DNA from: Cercozoa sp. M6MM
Lineage: Eukaryota > Endomyxa: Ascetosporea
Reading direction: 5' to 3' (one strand)
Length of the DNA: 44,829 bases
Assembly: GCA_040357565.1 (NCBI GenBank)
Contig: JBDODJ010000085.1
The notes under the pieces were generated by a model. That model saw only the letters and a list, made by a program, of their open reading frames with translations. It had not been told where the DNA came from and ran no database searches. The position numbers were made by a program, and so were the translations under genes. Numbering within the stretch: position 1 is the stretch's first letter; each line of letters starts with the position of its first letter. Below are positions 1-14,800 of this stretch, one piece after another.

Positions 1-16
1 GCCCCCTCTCCCGTAG

Positions 17-750
17 GAAGCGACATGGGCGCTGTGCAATGCCACTTCGGGCGGCACCGACGAGCACATCCACTTCTTGGTAGACGTCTGACTTTACCCC
101 CCCCCTTATTTCCTCCTGCCCATGATGTCGTTTCTGTCAGGTGCAACGCGGTATGATTCCGCCGTTGTGCAACTTGCTCATCTTCAATGGTATCAGCGCC
201 GTTATCCCCTTCCCCTTTACTCCTTTACCCCTCCCCTCACACACCTTGCAGACTCCAAGATCGTACAAGTGGCACTGGACGGCATCGAGAACATTCTGGC
301 GGCCGGCCAGAGACGCGCGGCCAAACTGGGTGGCACCAACAGCTACGCCGAGTACGTCGAGAAATGCGGCGGCCTCATGAAGTACGCTTTCCTACTCTAT
401 CCCCCTACTCCCTGCCTATCACCTTCCTTCCCCTGCAGACTGCACGACCTGCAAGAACACCAGAGTGAACTCATCTACGACCGCGCCGTTCGCATCCTGC
501 GCACTTACTTTTCGGTATCGCACTTGGCTCCACCCACTCAAAGTATTCCCTCTCAACTATCCCTCTCACTGTCTGTGCAGTCGGACACTGCCGAAGATGA
601 GGCCGACTTTGGTGACGACCCAATGAGTGGCTTTGATTCCGCGTTTGGCGGCGGTGGCGGCTTCAACGGCCAGGTACGCTGACCCGTCGTGCTAAGATGC
701 GGTGGATACCTCTTGATTGTTGCTTGTGTGCGTAGATCTCGCTGTCTTAA
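17..750 (+). CDS. Importin subunit alpha, C-terminal part (5' end outside window)
   Basis: This is the end of a karyopherin-alpha nuclear import adaptor, which binds NLS cargo through armadillo repeats and importin beta through its N-terminus. Exons are about 17-79, 141-189, 252-381, 439-513 and 581-673 or 682. The first exon reads EATWALCNATSGGTDEHIHF, the conserved W...N armadillo signature. Later exons give GMIPPLCNLL, DSKIVQVALDGIENIL and SELIYDRAVRILRTYF, matching the last two ARM repeats of the family. A short acidic, Gly/Phe-rich tail follows, which in this family binds the export factor CAS. Two ends are possible: reading through to TGA at 680-682, or splicing 674-735 to a last exon ending at TAA 748-750. 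Importin beta-binding domain and ARM 1-8 lie left of the window. Identity is very secure; only the terminal exon is uncertain. Confidence 0.9.
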
Positions 751-1215
751 GCCCGGGCTCGATCATTACATTGGCTTTTCGTTCGACCCCATGGTGCTCA
801 ATCCTCTAGTTCTCGTTTCTTAAATAATTACCGACTCGCACGTACTGGTGTGTTACAGACTGACTCAGATTATGCAGTCTTCGCGGATAAATTTGTGGCT
901 CTACGGTGCTACTGCCTATAGAGCTGTGTCCTGTAGATTGAGCCTGCCTGTTGGCAAAGAGAAAACCTCATCTACTTGGCATCAGCTGATCAGTTGCTCT
1001 GCAGTTTGTACTGATAACCACAAGTAATGATTTAAGAAACGAGCATCATGGGGCGATAACGAAAAATGAAGTAAACGATAATAAGTAATTGACTTTAAGC
1101 CAAAAAACTACAATAAAGCAAGTTAATGTCGTCCTTTGAGATGCGTGCGTTGATCGACGCGATTACATTTGAGGCTTGAAGTCCTCTGCAGACGAGACAC
1201 ACATAATACGATCCA
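751..1215. other. Intergenic spacer between convergent genes
   Basis: About 465 bases lie between the importin-alpha end (+) and the giant membrane-protein gene end (-). I see no coding exon in it. It is more AT-rich than the flanking exons and should hold both 3' UTRs and poly(A) sites. Confidence 0.6.
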
Positions 1216-1692
1216 TCAACACAGCAGGAAAGCAGCAAACGCACCGTTGTCGAAGGCGAAGGCGCCACCAGAGGCCATCTCGACCTGCTGCTGCGCAATG
1301 CGCTGCTCCTCCTGTTCACGCTGCATCTCTTCGCGGATCTTAATCTTCTCGTGCGCAATGGCGGCAACGTCGTCACCGGCCTCGGCCGAAGCCTTGCTCA
1401 GCGGGTTCACCGACACATGCGCGCCGACCTCACCGGCACCGTAGTCCTACAGACACAAACACAGTGTCTCCCTGCTCACCAAGCAAGCTTAAGGGCAGAA
1501 GGTACCTGGAAACCAAGCTCGTCGTTCTCAGCCACCTCCTCGAGCTCGGCCTGAGCGTCTTCGAACTCCTCTTGCGACTGCTTGTACTTGTTGCGGTAGC
1601 GCGAGTAGCGCACGATCATGTAGACCAGGACCATGGCGACCGTGAAGCCACCCAGCACAAAGACGAGCACCCAGCCCCAGTTTCTCGACAGC
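1216..1692 (-). other. Transmembrane helix and cytoplasmic tail of the giant protein
   Basis: Exon 1506-1692 encodes WGWVLVFVLGGFTVAMVLVY, a single helix, followed by the basic stop-transfer RYSRYRNKYK. The tail then has an acidic, helical Glu/Gln-rich segment (EEFEDAQAELEEVAENDE), a short SVNPLSKAS stretch, a second charged helix (REEMQREQEEQRIAQQQ) and ends GAFAAFLLC. The last exon is 1216-1446. Topology is type I. The tail has no kinase or phosphatase domain. Two charged amphipathic helices suggest coiled-coil partner binding (inference). Confidence 0.8.
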
Positions 1693-4600
1693 CTACATAT
1701 GCACATGTACAAGGCAAGAGGGGGACAGCATAAACACAGACATACCACGAGCGATCCTCGGTCTCGTTGAGATCGATGCGCTGCGGGTCCACGACGATGG
1801 CGAACACCGAGTCTTGGATGGCACCGGCCTGCGCACACTCGTAGAGCGGCGCCTCCAGCACGGCCGTGCCAACCCAGCCGGCCGCGTTGGTGCCACTCAG
1901 CACGGCGGACGACACCACGCTTGGTCGGATGACCTCGTTCGTGTCCACTGTGGTGAGGCACTCCCAGCGACGCGACTCGATACGACGACGCGCCAGACAC
2001 GTGTCCGACGCCTTGATCAGCGTCGTACCGTCCACGATCTGCCAGACGCCGTCGCGCAGCACACGCTGCGACTGGAAGCCGTACTTGCCGACCGGTACGT
2101 CGAGGTCCACGACAGCACGCAGCGTCGCCGCCGCGCGCACGTCATTGTCCGAGTAGCCCATCTGCGCCGAGGCGCGGCACAGGAACGGCGTCGACAGCAC
2201 CGAGGCGTCAAAGCCGAGCACCTGCGCGCCAAAGTCGCTCTTGACCTCGACCCAGTTGTCGTTGTCGGCGTTCGGGTCGCCAGTGACCTGCGAGACGCGC
2301 GACTTGTCCACAATGATCTTGAAGTCGCGCAGCTGCGACAGCGGCACCGGCGCAATCTCGAGCGCCTCGGCCGGTTTGGACGACTGGAACATGCCCGACG
2401 GAACCGACAGCACGAGCGTGTCGCGGCCGGCGTAGTGCGCCAGCGGGAACTGCGAGGACTGCGACGTCGACACCGTCTGCGTGAACTTGGCCGCCGTCAG
2501 GTAGCGCTGCCAGCGACGCGTGCTGGTACGAGCCACAACGCCGTCGTCGTCGCGCGTGTTCAGCACCGACGAGTCGTCGCACTCCGAGGCGCTCGTCACA
2601 CAGAGGCCCGAGCGACACTGGAACGGCTTCTCGCCAAAGCAGCCAAAGCTCGAGAGCTGCAGGCACTGCACCTCGCTGCGGCACACGCCATCGTACACGC
2701 ACGCCGGCTTCTCGGCTGGGCACGACGGTGCCTGGTTGTTGTTCGGGCACTTCTGCTCACACATATCCATGTAGAGATAGTATTAAACTACATGGGTAGG
2801 GTACCGCATTGGCCTCCGACGAGGACGTGGCCGCGACACACGTGCCGTCGTTGCAGCGCCACTGGCCGCTGCGGCACGCCGACACAGGTGCGCACTGCCG
2901 CAGGTCCTCGACGCATGAGCCGTCGCTGCACTTGAGCGGACACTCGCTGCTCGGCACGGCGTTCTCGGTGCGCTCGACACACACGGCGCTCGAGGCGGCG
3001 CAGTAGCCGTCGAAGCACTTGACCGGCGCTGCCACCGGACACCCGTTGGGCACGAAGTCGTCGCTGCCGATGCTACCGGAGCCGCTACCGGAGCCACTGC
3101 CGTCGAGGTCATCAACACCAGAGTCGCCGTTAGACGTGCCGCTGTTCTCGCACTCGACGATCGAGCTGACGCACTCGCCTGCTCAGGCAAGCACACACAT
3201 ACACACACATGTATTGACCTGCGACACACGTGGCTGTGGACTGAGGTGATAGGGCTACCAGAGGCGCACTGCGTCGGCGCAGTCACCGGGCACGTGGCCA
3301 CGGGTCCACTGCTGTCACCGTCATCACCGCCAGTCGACGGCAGCAGCGACGCGTCGCACGTGTCGCCCAGCGGGATGCACTGCGACACCTCGACGGTACC
3401 GCTTGTGACCTGGCACTCCTTGTAGCCCGTCAGACAGCGCGTCTTCGTGTCGGCCTCGCACGGCGTCACGGCCGTGGCCGAGGCACTGCACGTATCCGAG
3501 GCCGCGATGCACTTGCTCGTGGCGTCGCCATTGTCGTCTACCACAACGCAGTGCACGTAGCTGCTGCCCGTCTTGGTGCCATCCGTCGGCTTCACCACCG
3601 TAGTGCAGTCCTCCGGCGAGGCCACGCACGAGCCGTCAGCACAATGCACCTGCGCGTGTGTAGAACGTACATACATGCAGAGGTAGAGGCAAACAGAGGA
3701 CAGAGAGAGTACGTTCAAGTAGCTGTGCGGGTCGCACGTCTGCGTCACGACGGCACACTTGCTGGCCGAGGCCTTGCAAACACCGTCGCCGCAGAGGAAG
3801 GGTGCCGTCACCGGGCAGCCGTTCGTGACCTTACAGTCGGTGAGGCCGCCGGAGGGCGTGAGCTTCACGTCGCTCGGGTACTCTGCCGTGAGGTTCGTCA
3901 GCGTCTGCGGACACATGCCCGAGGCGCAGCGCTCCTTGGCCTGGCACAGGTCGCCGGTCTGCGCGTCGCAGCCAGCATCGCGTGCCACACAGGCGCCGTT
4001 GGCGCACAGCACCGGGAAGGCGGCCGGGCAGCCCTCCTTGGTCTGGCACTTGCCGGCCTCGCTGACACAGAGGCCCGACGAGGCGCAACGGTGCGGCAGA
4101 CTCGACGGGCACGACACCTCCTGCGACGTGGCGCACGAGTCGCCGGCCGCCACGCAGAGACCATTGTCGCAACGCTGCGGTCGCGCCACCGGGCAGCCCG
4201 GCGACAGCGTCGAATCGCTCGACGACAGCACCAAGCAGAGCGACTCGTCGGCCACGCACATGCCGTCCATCACGAGCGTGCGCGTCGCGCTACTCGAGCA
4301 CTCGAACGACGACGAGTCGACTTGCTGGATGCTGCCGCCGCACGGGTCCGTGTTGCGGCACATCGACATGCCGGCCGGACACGAGCTGGCCGGACACAGG
4401 TCGCGGCAGTAGATGTCCTTGCCATCACTTGTCGTGAAGCCGTACACGCAGTCCTGCGTGTTCATCAACGGGTTGCACTCGCGGCACTGGTGACACAGAC
4501 CGTCGCCACAGCGCATCTCACCCTCGAAGCACACCTGCAGAGCATCACACACAGTACATACAAATAGGGGAGACAAAAGGGCAGGGGTACTGGCTTAATC

Positions 4601-5827
4601 GACGTGCACTCCTCGCTCGAGGCGCGGCAGACACCGTCGGCACAGGCCACCGGATTCTTCGGGTCAGTGCACTGCTGCGACATGCCGAGGTCGCTCGAGG
4701 CACTCGAGCTCGGGCAGTATGCCGAAGACTCTACGCAGAGACCGTTCCAGCACTTAAACGGCGCTGACACCGGGCAATCCGGCAGCATAGCGCACTCAAT
4801 GCCCTGTCAAACCACATGATATGTATCAACATCAACACATGTAGGGCAACCTAGTGGGATGGGTGGGTGGGTGCTACCTTCGAACTGGCCGACTGGGCAC
4901 AGAGACCGTTGCCACAACGCGTGTCACAGACGCGCTGGCCACCGTCGGCAGCCTCGAGGGCAGCCATGCGGTACGGCACATTGCACTCGCCCGTGCAGCC
5001 GAGGTTGTCGGCCTCGGGACACGTGCTCATGTCGCCCTCGAACGGGCACGAGCCGTCGTCGCAGCGGCGACTGTCGAGCTGACCATTGACGTAGCACGTC
5101 TGGGCATCCTTACCGTCGAAGCACTTGTCGAGACTGCTCTTGCAGGAGCCGTCACTGCAGCGCTCGCCAAAGTTGCCGTCGGCCATCTGGCACGACTCGC
5201 CAAAGCAGAGGTCGCGGCGACTCACGCAGCGGCCGTCCGAGCACTGGATACCACGTCCGTCGTCGAACGAGCAGACCGACGGCTCGCACAGGTTGGCATC
5301 GGGACGGCACGAGCCGTCGGCGCACTGCGTAGCCTCGTCGCCAGGACAACCGCGGTTGATGTCGCCCTGCTTCTCGTCGTAGGCCGCGTCGCACTCGGCG
5401 CGACTCGCCTTGCACAGCCAGTCGGCGCCGCACAGCACCGGCTTGTCGATCGGACACGTGATCGGATGCGGGCATGTGCGTCGCTTGCTGACACACTGGC
5501 CCGTCGGGCACAACAGCGGCGCGCTGTCCGGGCACACCGGCGCCACCGGGCAGTCGGCGGCACGCGTACGACAGGTGCGGTCCCAGCACAGGAACGGCGA
5601 CTGCGTCGGACACGTCACGCCCGTTGAGCACGTCGTCGACGGCGGCGCACCGCTCGTCAGGTTGGCCGGGATGAAGTCTCCGCACGTACCGTCACCGCAG
5701 CGCACCAGCGTCGTCGACGACGACTCGCACTCGACGTCGACGCCCGGCTCCGAGAAGGACGGGCAGTCGGCGACCGTGGCACGGCACAGGCCGTCCTATC
5801 CATCACACGCAACACATGCATGCGCCG

Positions 5828-5874
<47 letters not shown>

Positions 5875-8800
5875 ATAAACCAAATAGACAAGGTACGCGA
5901 CACTTGATCGGCAGCGACTCGGGACAGCTGACCTCGGTCGGACAGTCGGACAGCGACTGGACACACGACACGCCATCGGGACAGCGCACATAGCCGTCGC
6001 CGAACATTTCCTCGCACGTGGCCAGCACCTGCGTCGAAGACGGGCGGCACGAGTTGTCGTACGCCAGCGTCAGACCGGCCGGGCACTGCACCGGCGTCGG
6101 GCACTGCGACATGTTGTCGACGCAGGTACCACTCGGGCAGCGCAGCTTGCCCTCGCAGTAGTCATCGATCTGCGAAGTCGACGGGCAGTCCGTGGGGTCA
6201 ATCACACAGGTACCCGTCGGGCACTTGAGCGGCTACACACAGATACACTCAATCACACATGGCAAACAACAAGTGGTAGGACAGGCGGCTACCGTGAGCA
6301 CAATGTCGCAAGTGCGACCAGGCGTGCAGAGCGACGCTGTGGCGGCGCAGTTGCCGTCGGGACAGCGGAAGGGCTGCGAGGCGGGGCACTTGCTCGGCGA
6401 CGAGCACTCCTCCACCGACTGGCGGCACATGCCGTCACCGCACAGCACAGGCGCGTCCGGGAGACAGCCGGTACTCGTGGGACACGACGACTCCGTAGGC
6501 ATGCACTCGCCACCCGGGCACGTCACCTGACCGGCGCCACACACCAGCGGCGCAGCGCAGTCCGACAGCGACTCGACGCACGTGTTGTCGGCGCAGCGAA
6601 TCATGCCGACCGGGCACGTCAGCGGCGACGAGCACAGCGTCGTCGCGGCGGCACACGAGCCGTCCGGACAGCGCACGTACGTAAGGTCACCGCCGCTCAC
6701 GGTGCAGTTCTCCTGCAGCTCGTTGTTGTCAAGCGGCTCGCCACTCACCGGGTCGATCGACATGCACTCGCTCACCGAAGGCGCGCACGCCTGGTTCGGG
6801 CACTTGACCCAGCCGACCGGACAGGTGCGACTCGTGCCACAGTCGAACACCGAGGCACGGCACTCGCCCGACGGACACTTGTACGGCAGACGCGCATCCT
6901 GGCACGATGGCACCTCGACGCACTGGTCGCGCGACGTGACACACGTGCCGTCGGCGCACAGCATGGCACCCTCCTGACACGTGACAGGCGTCGGACACTC
7001 ACCAGCGTTTCTCACGAGCGTAGCATCGGCGCACACAAAGAGGCCATTGTCGGTGGCGTTCTGCATCAGGTCGTCCCACTGCTGGTCAATGGCCGTGCAG
7101 TTGCTGGTCGCAGTGTTGTACACACACGAGAAGCCGTCCTGGCACAGCGACATGGCCGGCGGGCACACGTGCACGGCCGGGCAGTCCGTGTTGAGACGGT
7201 CAGCGCGGCGGCACTGGTCCTTTGCGTTCGGGCACGCAGCGTAGCCAGCCTACTCAGCAAACAATCCAGTGCACAGACACCTCAAGTACCTTATAAGGAA
7301 GTGAGGGTACCGGACAGTTAGCCTTGGGTGGCGGGCACGAACCAGTGGGCACACAGGCGCCAGTCGTGCTGCACATCGAGGTGCCAGCACCGCAAATCGG
7401 CGTGGCGTCGTTCTCACACTGCGCAGGCGTCAGACCGGCGCAGTCGGTGCACTTGGCGGCGCAATCGCCACTCGGACAGCGGTACGGCGTGAGCGGCGAG
7501 TCGAGGCCGCACGTGTCGCCCTTGACCGTGATCGTCATGTTGAACCACGTCTTGAATGAGCCGGGGCACGGCGTCACATCTCCCTGGTGCAGCATGTTCT
7601 CGATGCGCGGACAGTGGATGCTCACCGAGTCGATGCTGTATGTGCCAGGCCAGATCGGGAAGAACGAGGCCGGGCGCACGGCAGTCGGCGGACTCGGCAG
7701 CACGTCGCCGTCCGTCACGTTGAACACGGCCTCGAATGTGGCGCGCGGCTCCGACAGACGCGTGGCCGTCACAACGTACGCGAACGAGCGGTCCGTGACC
7801 TCGTTGCCGTACTTGTCGCGGCCGGTGAGGGCAAAGCCGGCGTCGCGACCAGCAAACACCGAGCCGAAGTAGGCCGCCGTCTTGCCGTCGTACGACGGCT
7901 CTGCGCCGTTGAGCGGCACGTTGGGACCTGTGCACGACGAGCCCATGGTCGAGTCCGTCGGGCAGCCCTGGACAAAACAACAGTATGTATATATCAATAG
8001 GCAGCCCGAAGCAAGACTACCTCCTCAGTGAGCTGAGCGTCGAAGGCACATTGGCCGCTCGGGATGTCGCACGACACCAGCGGGAACGCGTAATGCAGAT
8101 CGGCCGCCACAATCGTGATCGTGTGCGGCAGCTGCTCGAGCGTCTTCTTGAAGCGCAGGTTGTTGAAGTCGTACTGGCCGACGCGCGTCAGTTGCAGGCG
8201 CACCTGGTACGTCGAAGCCACGAGCGACAGCGTCAGGTTGCTCGGCGACACTTGGAACTCGCCCGGTGCCGACACCTGCTCGATCTCGGCCTCGGTGAGA
8301 CGCACACTCTGCTCGCGCGCATCAAGCAGCGATTGCAGCTTGTTGCCGAACGAGTCGTAGGCCTTGAACTCAATGACGATCTCGTCGCCGGCAGCCCGGC
8401 TAAAGTCGCCGCTAGGCAGGTAGTTGTCGACATGGTCCATGTCCTTGGGGCTCACGACCATCAGGTGGCCCACGTTGGGATGCGCGTGCAGCTCGCCCGT
8501 CTCGTCGATGTAGTTGGCCTGCGAGTCGTGCGCTGTCTGCGAGTCGTAGCACTCCTGCGAGGGACCGCTGCACGGCTTCACGAGCACATTGAGTGCCGCG
8601 GCGTGCGCGAGTCGCGAGCGCACCTTAAACACATTGGCAAAGGCCGTGCCACTGCCTTGCGTCGAGGTCGACACGATGGGTCCGTCCGTGGCCAGCGTGA
8701 AAGCCGTGCCATCGTCGAACTCGGTGAGGTCGTAGTAGTACAGGTCGTCGGCGGCCGTCACGTTGAGGCCTTCGAAGTGCTCACTGGCCTGCGACTCGAG

Positions 8801-11800
8801 AGCCGACTCGTCCAGCATGATGAGCACGAGACGCACGTCGTCGTTGGCGCGCACGTTGCCGTACTCGTCCATGACCTGCACCTCGACACGCGTGCCGTCG
8901 TCGGCCACCTCGGTGGCCTCGAAACGCTTCTGCGTCGGCACCACGTTGACGCTGTCGATCTTGCCGGCAAACACCTGCACCTCCACTGTGTAGCCGCCTG
9001 CACCGTCCACCGTGATGTCCGACGATTCTGAGGCATCGATACGAGGCGACGAGCGCGGGTCGTACAGCCGCGTCGTGAAGGGAATCCTGCACATTAAGTA
9101 ATGTACATACACAGAAAGACGAAAGGGTAGCAAAGAATGCAAGGGTACACGACGTTGTTGGAGTAGGTGCGGTCGAGCTCGTAGGCGTTGCGAAGCGCAA
9201 TGCGCGACTTCCACGTCACCGAGCGCTGGTCGATGATGTACTGGCACGAGACGACGGCGCCGTTCTCCATGCAGTCGTGCAGCGGGTTGATCGCGTTGCC
9301 GACCGCATCGAAGAAGGTCAGGGTCATCGTCAGCGTCTCGCCGGCGACCAGATTGCGCGCACCGGTGCAACCCTGCGCGCCACGCGGCGTTTCGATGTCG
9401 ATGCAGCCCACACTGCCAACGGCACCCGACAGCACGCGGATCGGCGCAGTGGCATCGCTGCCGCCGTCGATCGAGAGCGCCTTGTCGACGTTGTACGTGA
9501 CACCAGCCACGTTCATCGTGAAGCGCAGCAACGAGTCGTCGTCAGTGCGCACGGCGTAAGACACCGGGTTCCAAGGCGTGCCGTCAACGGCGAGCTTCCA
9601 GGCTGCCACCTCCGTGTGACGCGAGGCCAGGTAGATGCGGTTGTTGAAGCGGTCGAACAGCTGCGCATCGATGAGGTGCTGCGCGCCGACCTCGAGGTCG
9701 TAGCGAGGCGCCGTGAACACCGTCTTGGACGTATCCACATCCGACGGCTTCACGATGATGTTGTGAGACACCACCTCCTGTGCAAACACGCTTATATGTA
9801 TAAATATATGCATACCACCGATAGAAAGGTGAGCATACCGAGGAGCCGCCGAATGTCACGGTGAGCACGATCTGCAGAGCACCCGTGGCCGGCACGATGT
9901 TGTCGGCGTTGGCCAGCTCGCTCGTGCAGCCCGTCATCTGGTACTCGGCCGTGGAGCCAACGCGCGCGATGGAGCCGCCTGTGCAGCCGACCACCGAGAA
10001 GGCGCTCGTGTAGTCCGTGGCCGTGATCTCGTTGCCGTACGAGTCCTTGGCAAACCACGAGAACTGCACGGGCACACCGGCCTCGAGACGGTTCGACGAT
10101 GAGTAGCCAGTCGGCCACTGCACCGTCGCTGCCGTCTCACGCGGGTCAAGCACACCCGGCTCCACCGTCACCGTCATGGCATTCGAAGTGTCGGTGCAGA
10201 GACCGTTGAGCTTCGAATTGGTACCAGCACAGTCCGTGGCCTACATTAAACATACGGACCGTCATTCACATTCAGTCACACCGAGTGGTAATGGTAAGAC
10301 TAGACTGTCGAGTACCTGGACATTCGAGCACCACTCCGTCTTGAGGTAGTTGCAGGGCTCATCACCAGCCACACGCTCCGGGTACAGCAGCACGTATTCG
10401 TAAGACGACACGGCGCGCAGGTAGAACGTGCCCGAGCGCGTGAGCTGCACTGGCTGCGTCAGGTGGTACGTGTTCTTGTCCGACGACGACGTGTCGCTGT
10501 TGTCGAACGTCGGCGTCGGCAGCACAACGTCCTTCGGGTCAATCGTCTCGTCGTTGTTCACCGTGAGCGACAGAGCGAACGAGCGCGCGTTGCTGCCGTG
10601 GCACGTGTCGGCGAACTCGCCGTTACCCGCCGGGGTTGCCGGGCAGGCCACGACCTTGCAGTCGGCGGCCACGCCGTAGTCGTTGGCTGGGTCCGAGAAG
10701 TCGATGCTGTTGATGTTGCACGGCGAGGACGGCTCGTCATCGTATAGGAAGTCGTGCACGCGGTACTCGATGCTCTCACCGGCCTGCAGCGTGATCGGGC
10801 CGAGACCGTACGAGCCACCGGCCTTGCGCCAGTCGACGTAGCCGATGGACGGACGACGCTTCGACTCGGACGTGAGCTGAGCTTCCCACATGTCGATCAC
10901 GGCGGCATTACTGCGCAAATCATTCGCACATACACCAGGGCACACATTGGTTGGACACAAGAAAATTAGGAAGAGTACCCCGAAGTGATGTCCTTGGGTA
11001 GCGGCGTGCTCGTGCCGGGCAGGTAGGCCGTCACGATCTTGAAGTCGAAGCGCGACGCGTTCGCCTCCGTGGCGTTGAACGAGCAGTCAAAGGCACAGGC
11101 GACCGTGGAACTTGGCGTGCATGATGTGGCACGACCACAGTTCATCCACGAGGAACCCTCGGTGGAACCGTCCAGGATGCTCCACTGTAGGCCAATCTTG
11201 ATCTCGTCGGTCGGGTAGTCACCGGGATCGGCGCCGTAGAACACGAGGTTGCCATAGGCATCACGTGCCGTCACCTGCACCGTCGTGATGTCGTCCGACT
11301 GCACCGTCAGCGTCTTGGTCGACGACGACACACTGGGCGAGATGGCACCCGGACTCACGACCATGCTCGAGAACTGCTCGGCCTCGACACCGCTCACGAG
11401 CACCTGGCCCGTGAACGTTCCCGACGCGCGACAGAAGAACGAGATCTCGTATTCCGAGTTGCCGAGCGACGTGACGTCATTGAAGACGCAGTTGCCACTC
11501 GGCACGAAAGCCTGCAACACAGCGCTGTCGTCGTAGCCGACGCGCAGGTTGCCGTTGCGGTCGCGCACCACGACGACGAACTTCATGTTCTCGCCGACCG
11601 CGAAGGGAACCGACGTACCCAGCAGCAGCGAGCTGGCCGCCATGGAGGCCGTCGTCTTCACCGGGTCTGGTGAGTTCGGTACCATCGTGTAGCGCAGCAC
11701 CGAGCCGCCGTGGATGTTTTGCATGCCCTGGCCAACGTCGAGCTGGAACGTCAGCTCCGTCGACGCCAGCACGTAGGGATCGACACTCACTATCAACTGA

Positions 11801-14800
11801 CCGTTGTTCAGGTTGAGCGTTGAGAACGTCTCCGACGTCGTGCCCGGAACCAACAAGTTCGAGCTGCGCAACAAAAAATACCAGTGCTTAACCGAGACGA
11901 GAGAGGAGAGAGGAGAGAGGAGAGAGCGAGTGTACCCTGTGACAGTGCCAGCGGTGAGCTTGTTGTCATACTCGTCGCGCAGCTGCACAATAAATCGGTT
12001 GTGCGTCAAGTTGGACGCCATGTAGACACGCTTGCCGTCGCCGTTGTCGAGCTGCGTGATGGGCACGTTGCCTTCGTCGCGAACGTCAAACTCGAACGTG
12101 CAGTGCGGCGGCGAGATCGGGCCCGGCAACACCGTGAACACGAGCTGGCTCGTGGCCAGGGGGGCGTTGTTGTACTCCACATTGAGTTCTACACGGCCGG
12201 CCTTGGTCGTCATGAAGGTACACTCGATCTCGTCTGTGTTCACCTAGGCAGCATGGTACAAACATGTAACAGCGTAGCATATAGACGCAGAAAAGGTCGG
12301 AGTACCACAGAGCACGAGGGCGGCGCAAACGAGGAGATCGACTTCGTACCGACCTTGAACGTGTAGCTCAGACTGTTGATATGCGAATTGGCCACGTCGT
12401 AGTCGACAAGGTTGCCGTACTCGTCCGACAAGTAGATCTTGAAGGTGTACGGGTCGTTCACATTAATCGTTGTGTCCGGACCAATGGCCGACGAGGTCGA
12501 CACATCGACCGGTCCCGACAGCAGACGCAGTGAGTACTCGACCGGCGAGCCGATCGGGTTGTTGTCAAACCAGGCGCTCGGCAGGTTATCCACACACATG
12601 CCCTGCGGACGCCAGTCCACCGACGCCGTGTCAGAGCACACAGCCTTGCGGATCTTCTGGTCGCGCACGCGGATCGACAGCTTGTACGTGCCCTTGGTTG
12701 TGTGGTTGTATGCAAACGTGAGCGCCTCGTGCTCGACGCGCTTGCCGCCGTGCAACAGATACAGTTCATCAGTATCGGCGCTGTTCACATCGTTGAAGTA
12801 CGCATCACGAGCGTGCACCTCCTGCACACCAATAAGCAACACGATACAAACTTGAACACACATTAAGCCACAAAGAAACAGAGGAAGTACCAGGTTGATG
12901 GTCTGGCCAACAATCATCGGCGTCAGCGTGAGCGAAGCTTCGTCCTGGTAGACAGCGTTGCCCAAGCGTGTGAAGTCAGCCGAGATCGTGCCTGGCGACA
13001 CAAGCACCTGCAACACACACAACACGATCCACAGCACAGAGAACAAAAGAAGAAACGGCTACCTCAAACGGCGAGCCAGTCATCTGGTCGCCCGAGAGCA
13101 AGCCCTGCACGAGGTAGAGACCCTCGACCACGAAGGGCAGCACCACCGAGTAGCGGCCGTCCGTGAGCGGTGTCACCGTGATGTCGATGCCGTCCTTGGC
13201 GACAAAGTCCCAACGCGACACAAGGTCGTCGCAGTCGCCCGACTGGCACAGCCAGGCCTTCGTGCTGAAGGAGGCTGTGTCCACCACACCAGGGATCGTG
13301 ATCTCCTCACCGCACAGGTCGCGTGCGAGCACCGTAAAGCGCGCTCGCACGTCGGCGAGCGCCGCGACCGACGGATTCTGGATGATCGACTGGCCACCGT
13401 TGGCCTGCACCGTCTTGAACTCAAAGTTCTTGAGCGACACCTGCTGCGCGCTGCCGCTGCGGCTGCCCATCGTGAAGCCGATGTGCGCCAGGCCGGCGTC
13501 ACCGATGTGGTTGGCCAGCGTGTTGTTGCCCTCGAACAGAGCGACGTACACAGGCGCCACAATGTCACCCAGGAAGACAGAGATCTGCGCCGGCTTGGGC
13601 GTGTACTCGACGCGCACCTGCAGGCGCTCGTACGAGATCGTGCCCGTGTCGACGAGCTTACCGCGACTCATGTCGTAGTTCTCGATGTCGGGTGTGACGC
13701 CGTCGTTCTTGACCGGGTACTTGGCCGGACCAAGCGCGCCGTTCTCGTGCGCCGTCACGGCAGTTTGAGAGTCAGGCGACACGTGCACCGAGATGTGGTT
13801 CGGCACCTCCTCGGCCGGGTCGCTCAGGTACTCGTCGCGGTGCGTGTCGAACTCGACGGCCACCGCACCGCGAAGGTCCTGGTAGCCCATCGAGCCCGAC
13901 TTATCGTCACCGAACACCGTGTCGGACTGGCCTTGCACGACGAAGGCGAAGCCGAAGCCACGCTCGCGTCCTTGGTACGGGTTGCCCGACGAGCCGCGGA
14001 TGTCGAAGTCGAACGTCGCGCGGAAGCCGTTGAGCAGACGATGACGCTGCTTGGACCACACGTAGCCACCGCGCGACGTGTCGACGCCCATGAGCACCTC
14101 GTTGCCGTTGAGGAACTGCGTGTTCTGGGCCGTCCACTGGCTCGACGCGAACTGCGACATCATGGCGTCGCCCGTCTCGAGTGCGTCACAGAAGGCGCGC
14201 GACGAGGCGTCCCACACGATACCTGGGTGGCCAGTGTGACGATGCGCGTAGTACAGATCGAGCGCGTAGGCCTCATCCTTGGCCTGTACAGGCATAGTGA
14301 CACATTAGGCAGAGTGACAGATTACAAAGATATCTCAAGAGAAACAAGAGTGCAAACACACCTTATCGTGGCACGACGGCGAGGCCGGGTTGCAGCCAGT
14401 GTCGTAGTCGGCCATGTCGAGCGCCTTCTTGGTGCCCAGCTTCTGGTGGTTGCCGCCGAGATCGACAACGAGCTCACCGTCCAAGAAGACCCAGAGGTCG
14501 CCACTCGCGGCGTACTCGAGACGGTCGTAAACCTCATTGGTAACGGCCGGATCCGGACTCGTCGTGTTGAACAACAGGAAAGTGTGCATCTCGAACGTGA
14601 AGTACGAGTTGACCTCCTTGTACTGGTTGCTCGTGTCGCGCTCGTTGCCGAGCAGCTCGTTGTTCACCGGGTACCACAGCGACGACGAGTACGTGAAGAT
14701 CGGGTTCGGCAGCTGGCCCGAGAACGTGATCGAGTAGATCTTGTTGCGGTTGAGGTTCTTCGGCTGCAGCCACGCGTTGCCCGACGTGCCCATGTCATTC

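Noticed and set aside
1814-2935. A 373-codon plus-strand open frame
   Set aside because: It is the antisense shadow of the juxtamembrane exon of the giant gene and is strongly Arg-rich; no homology or start context.
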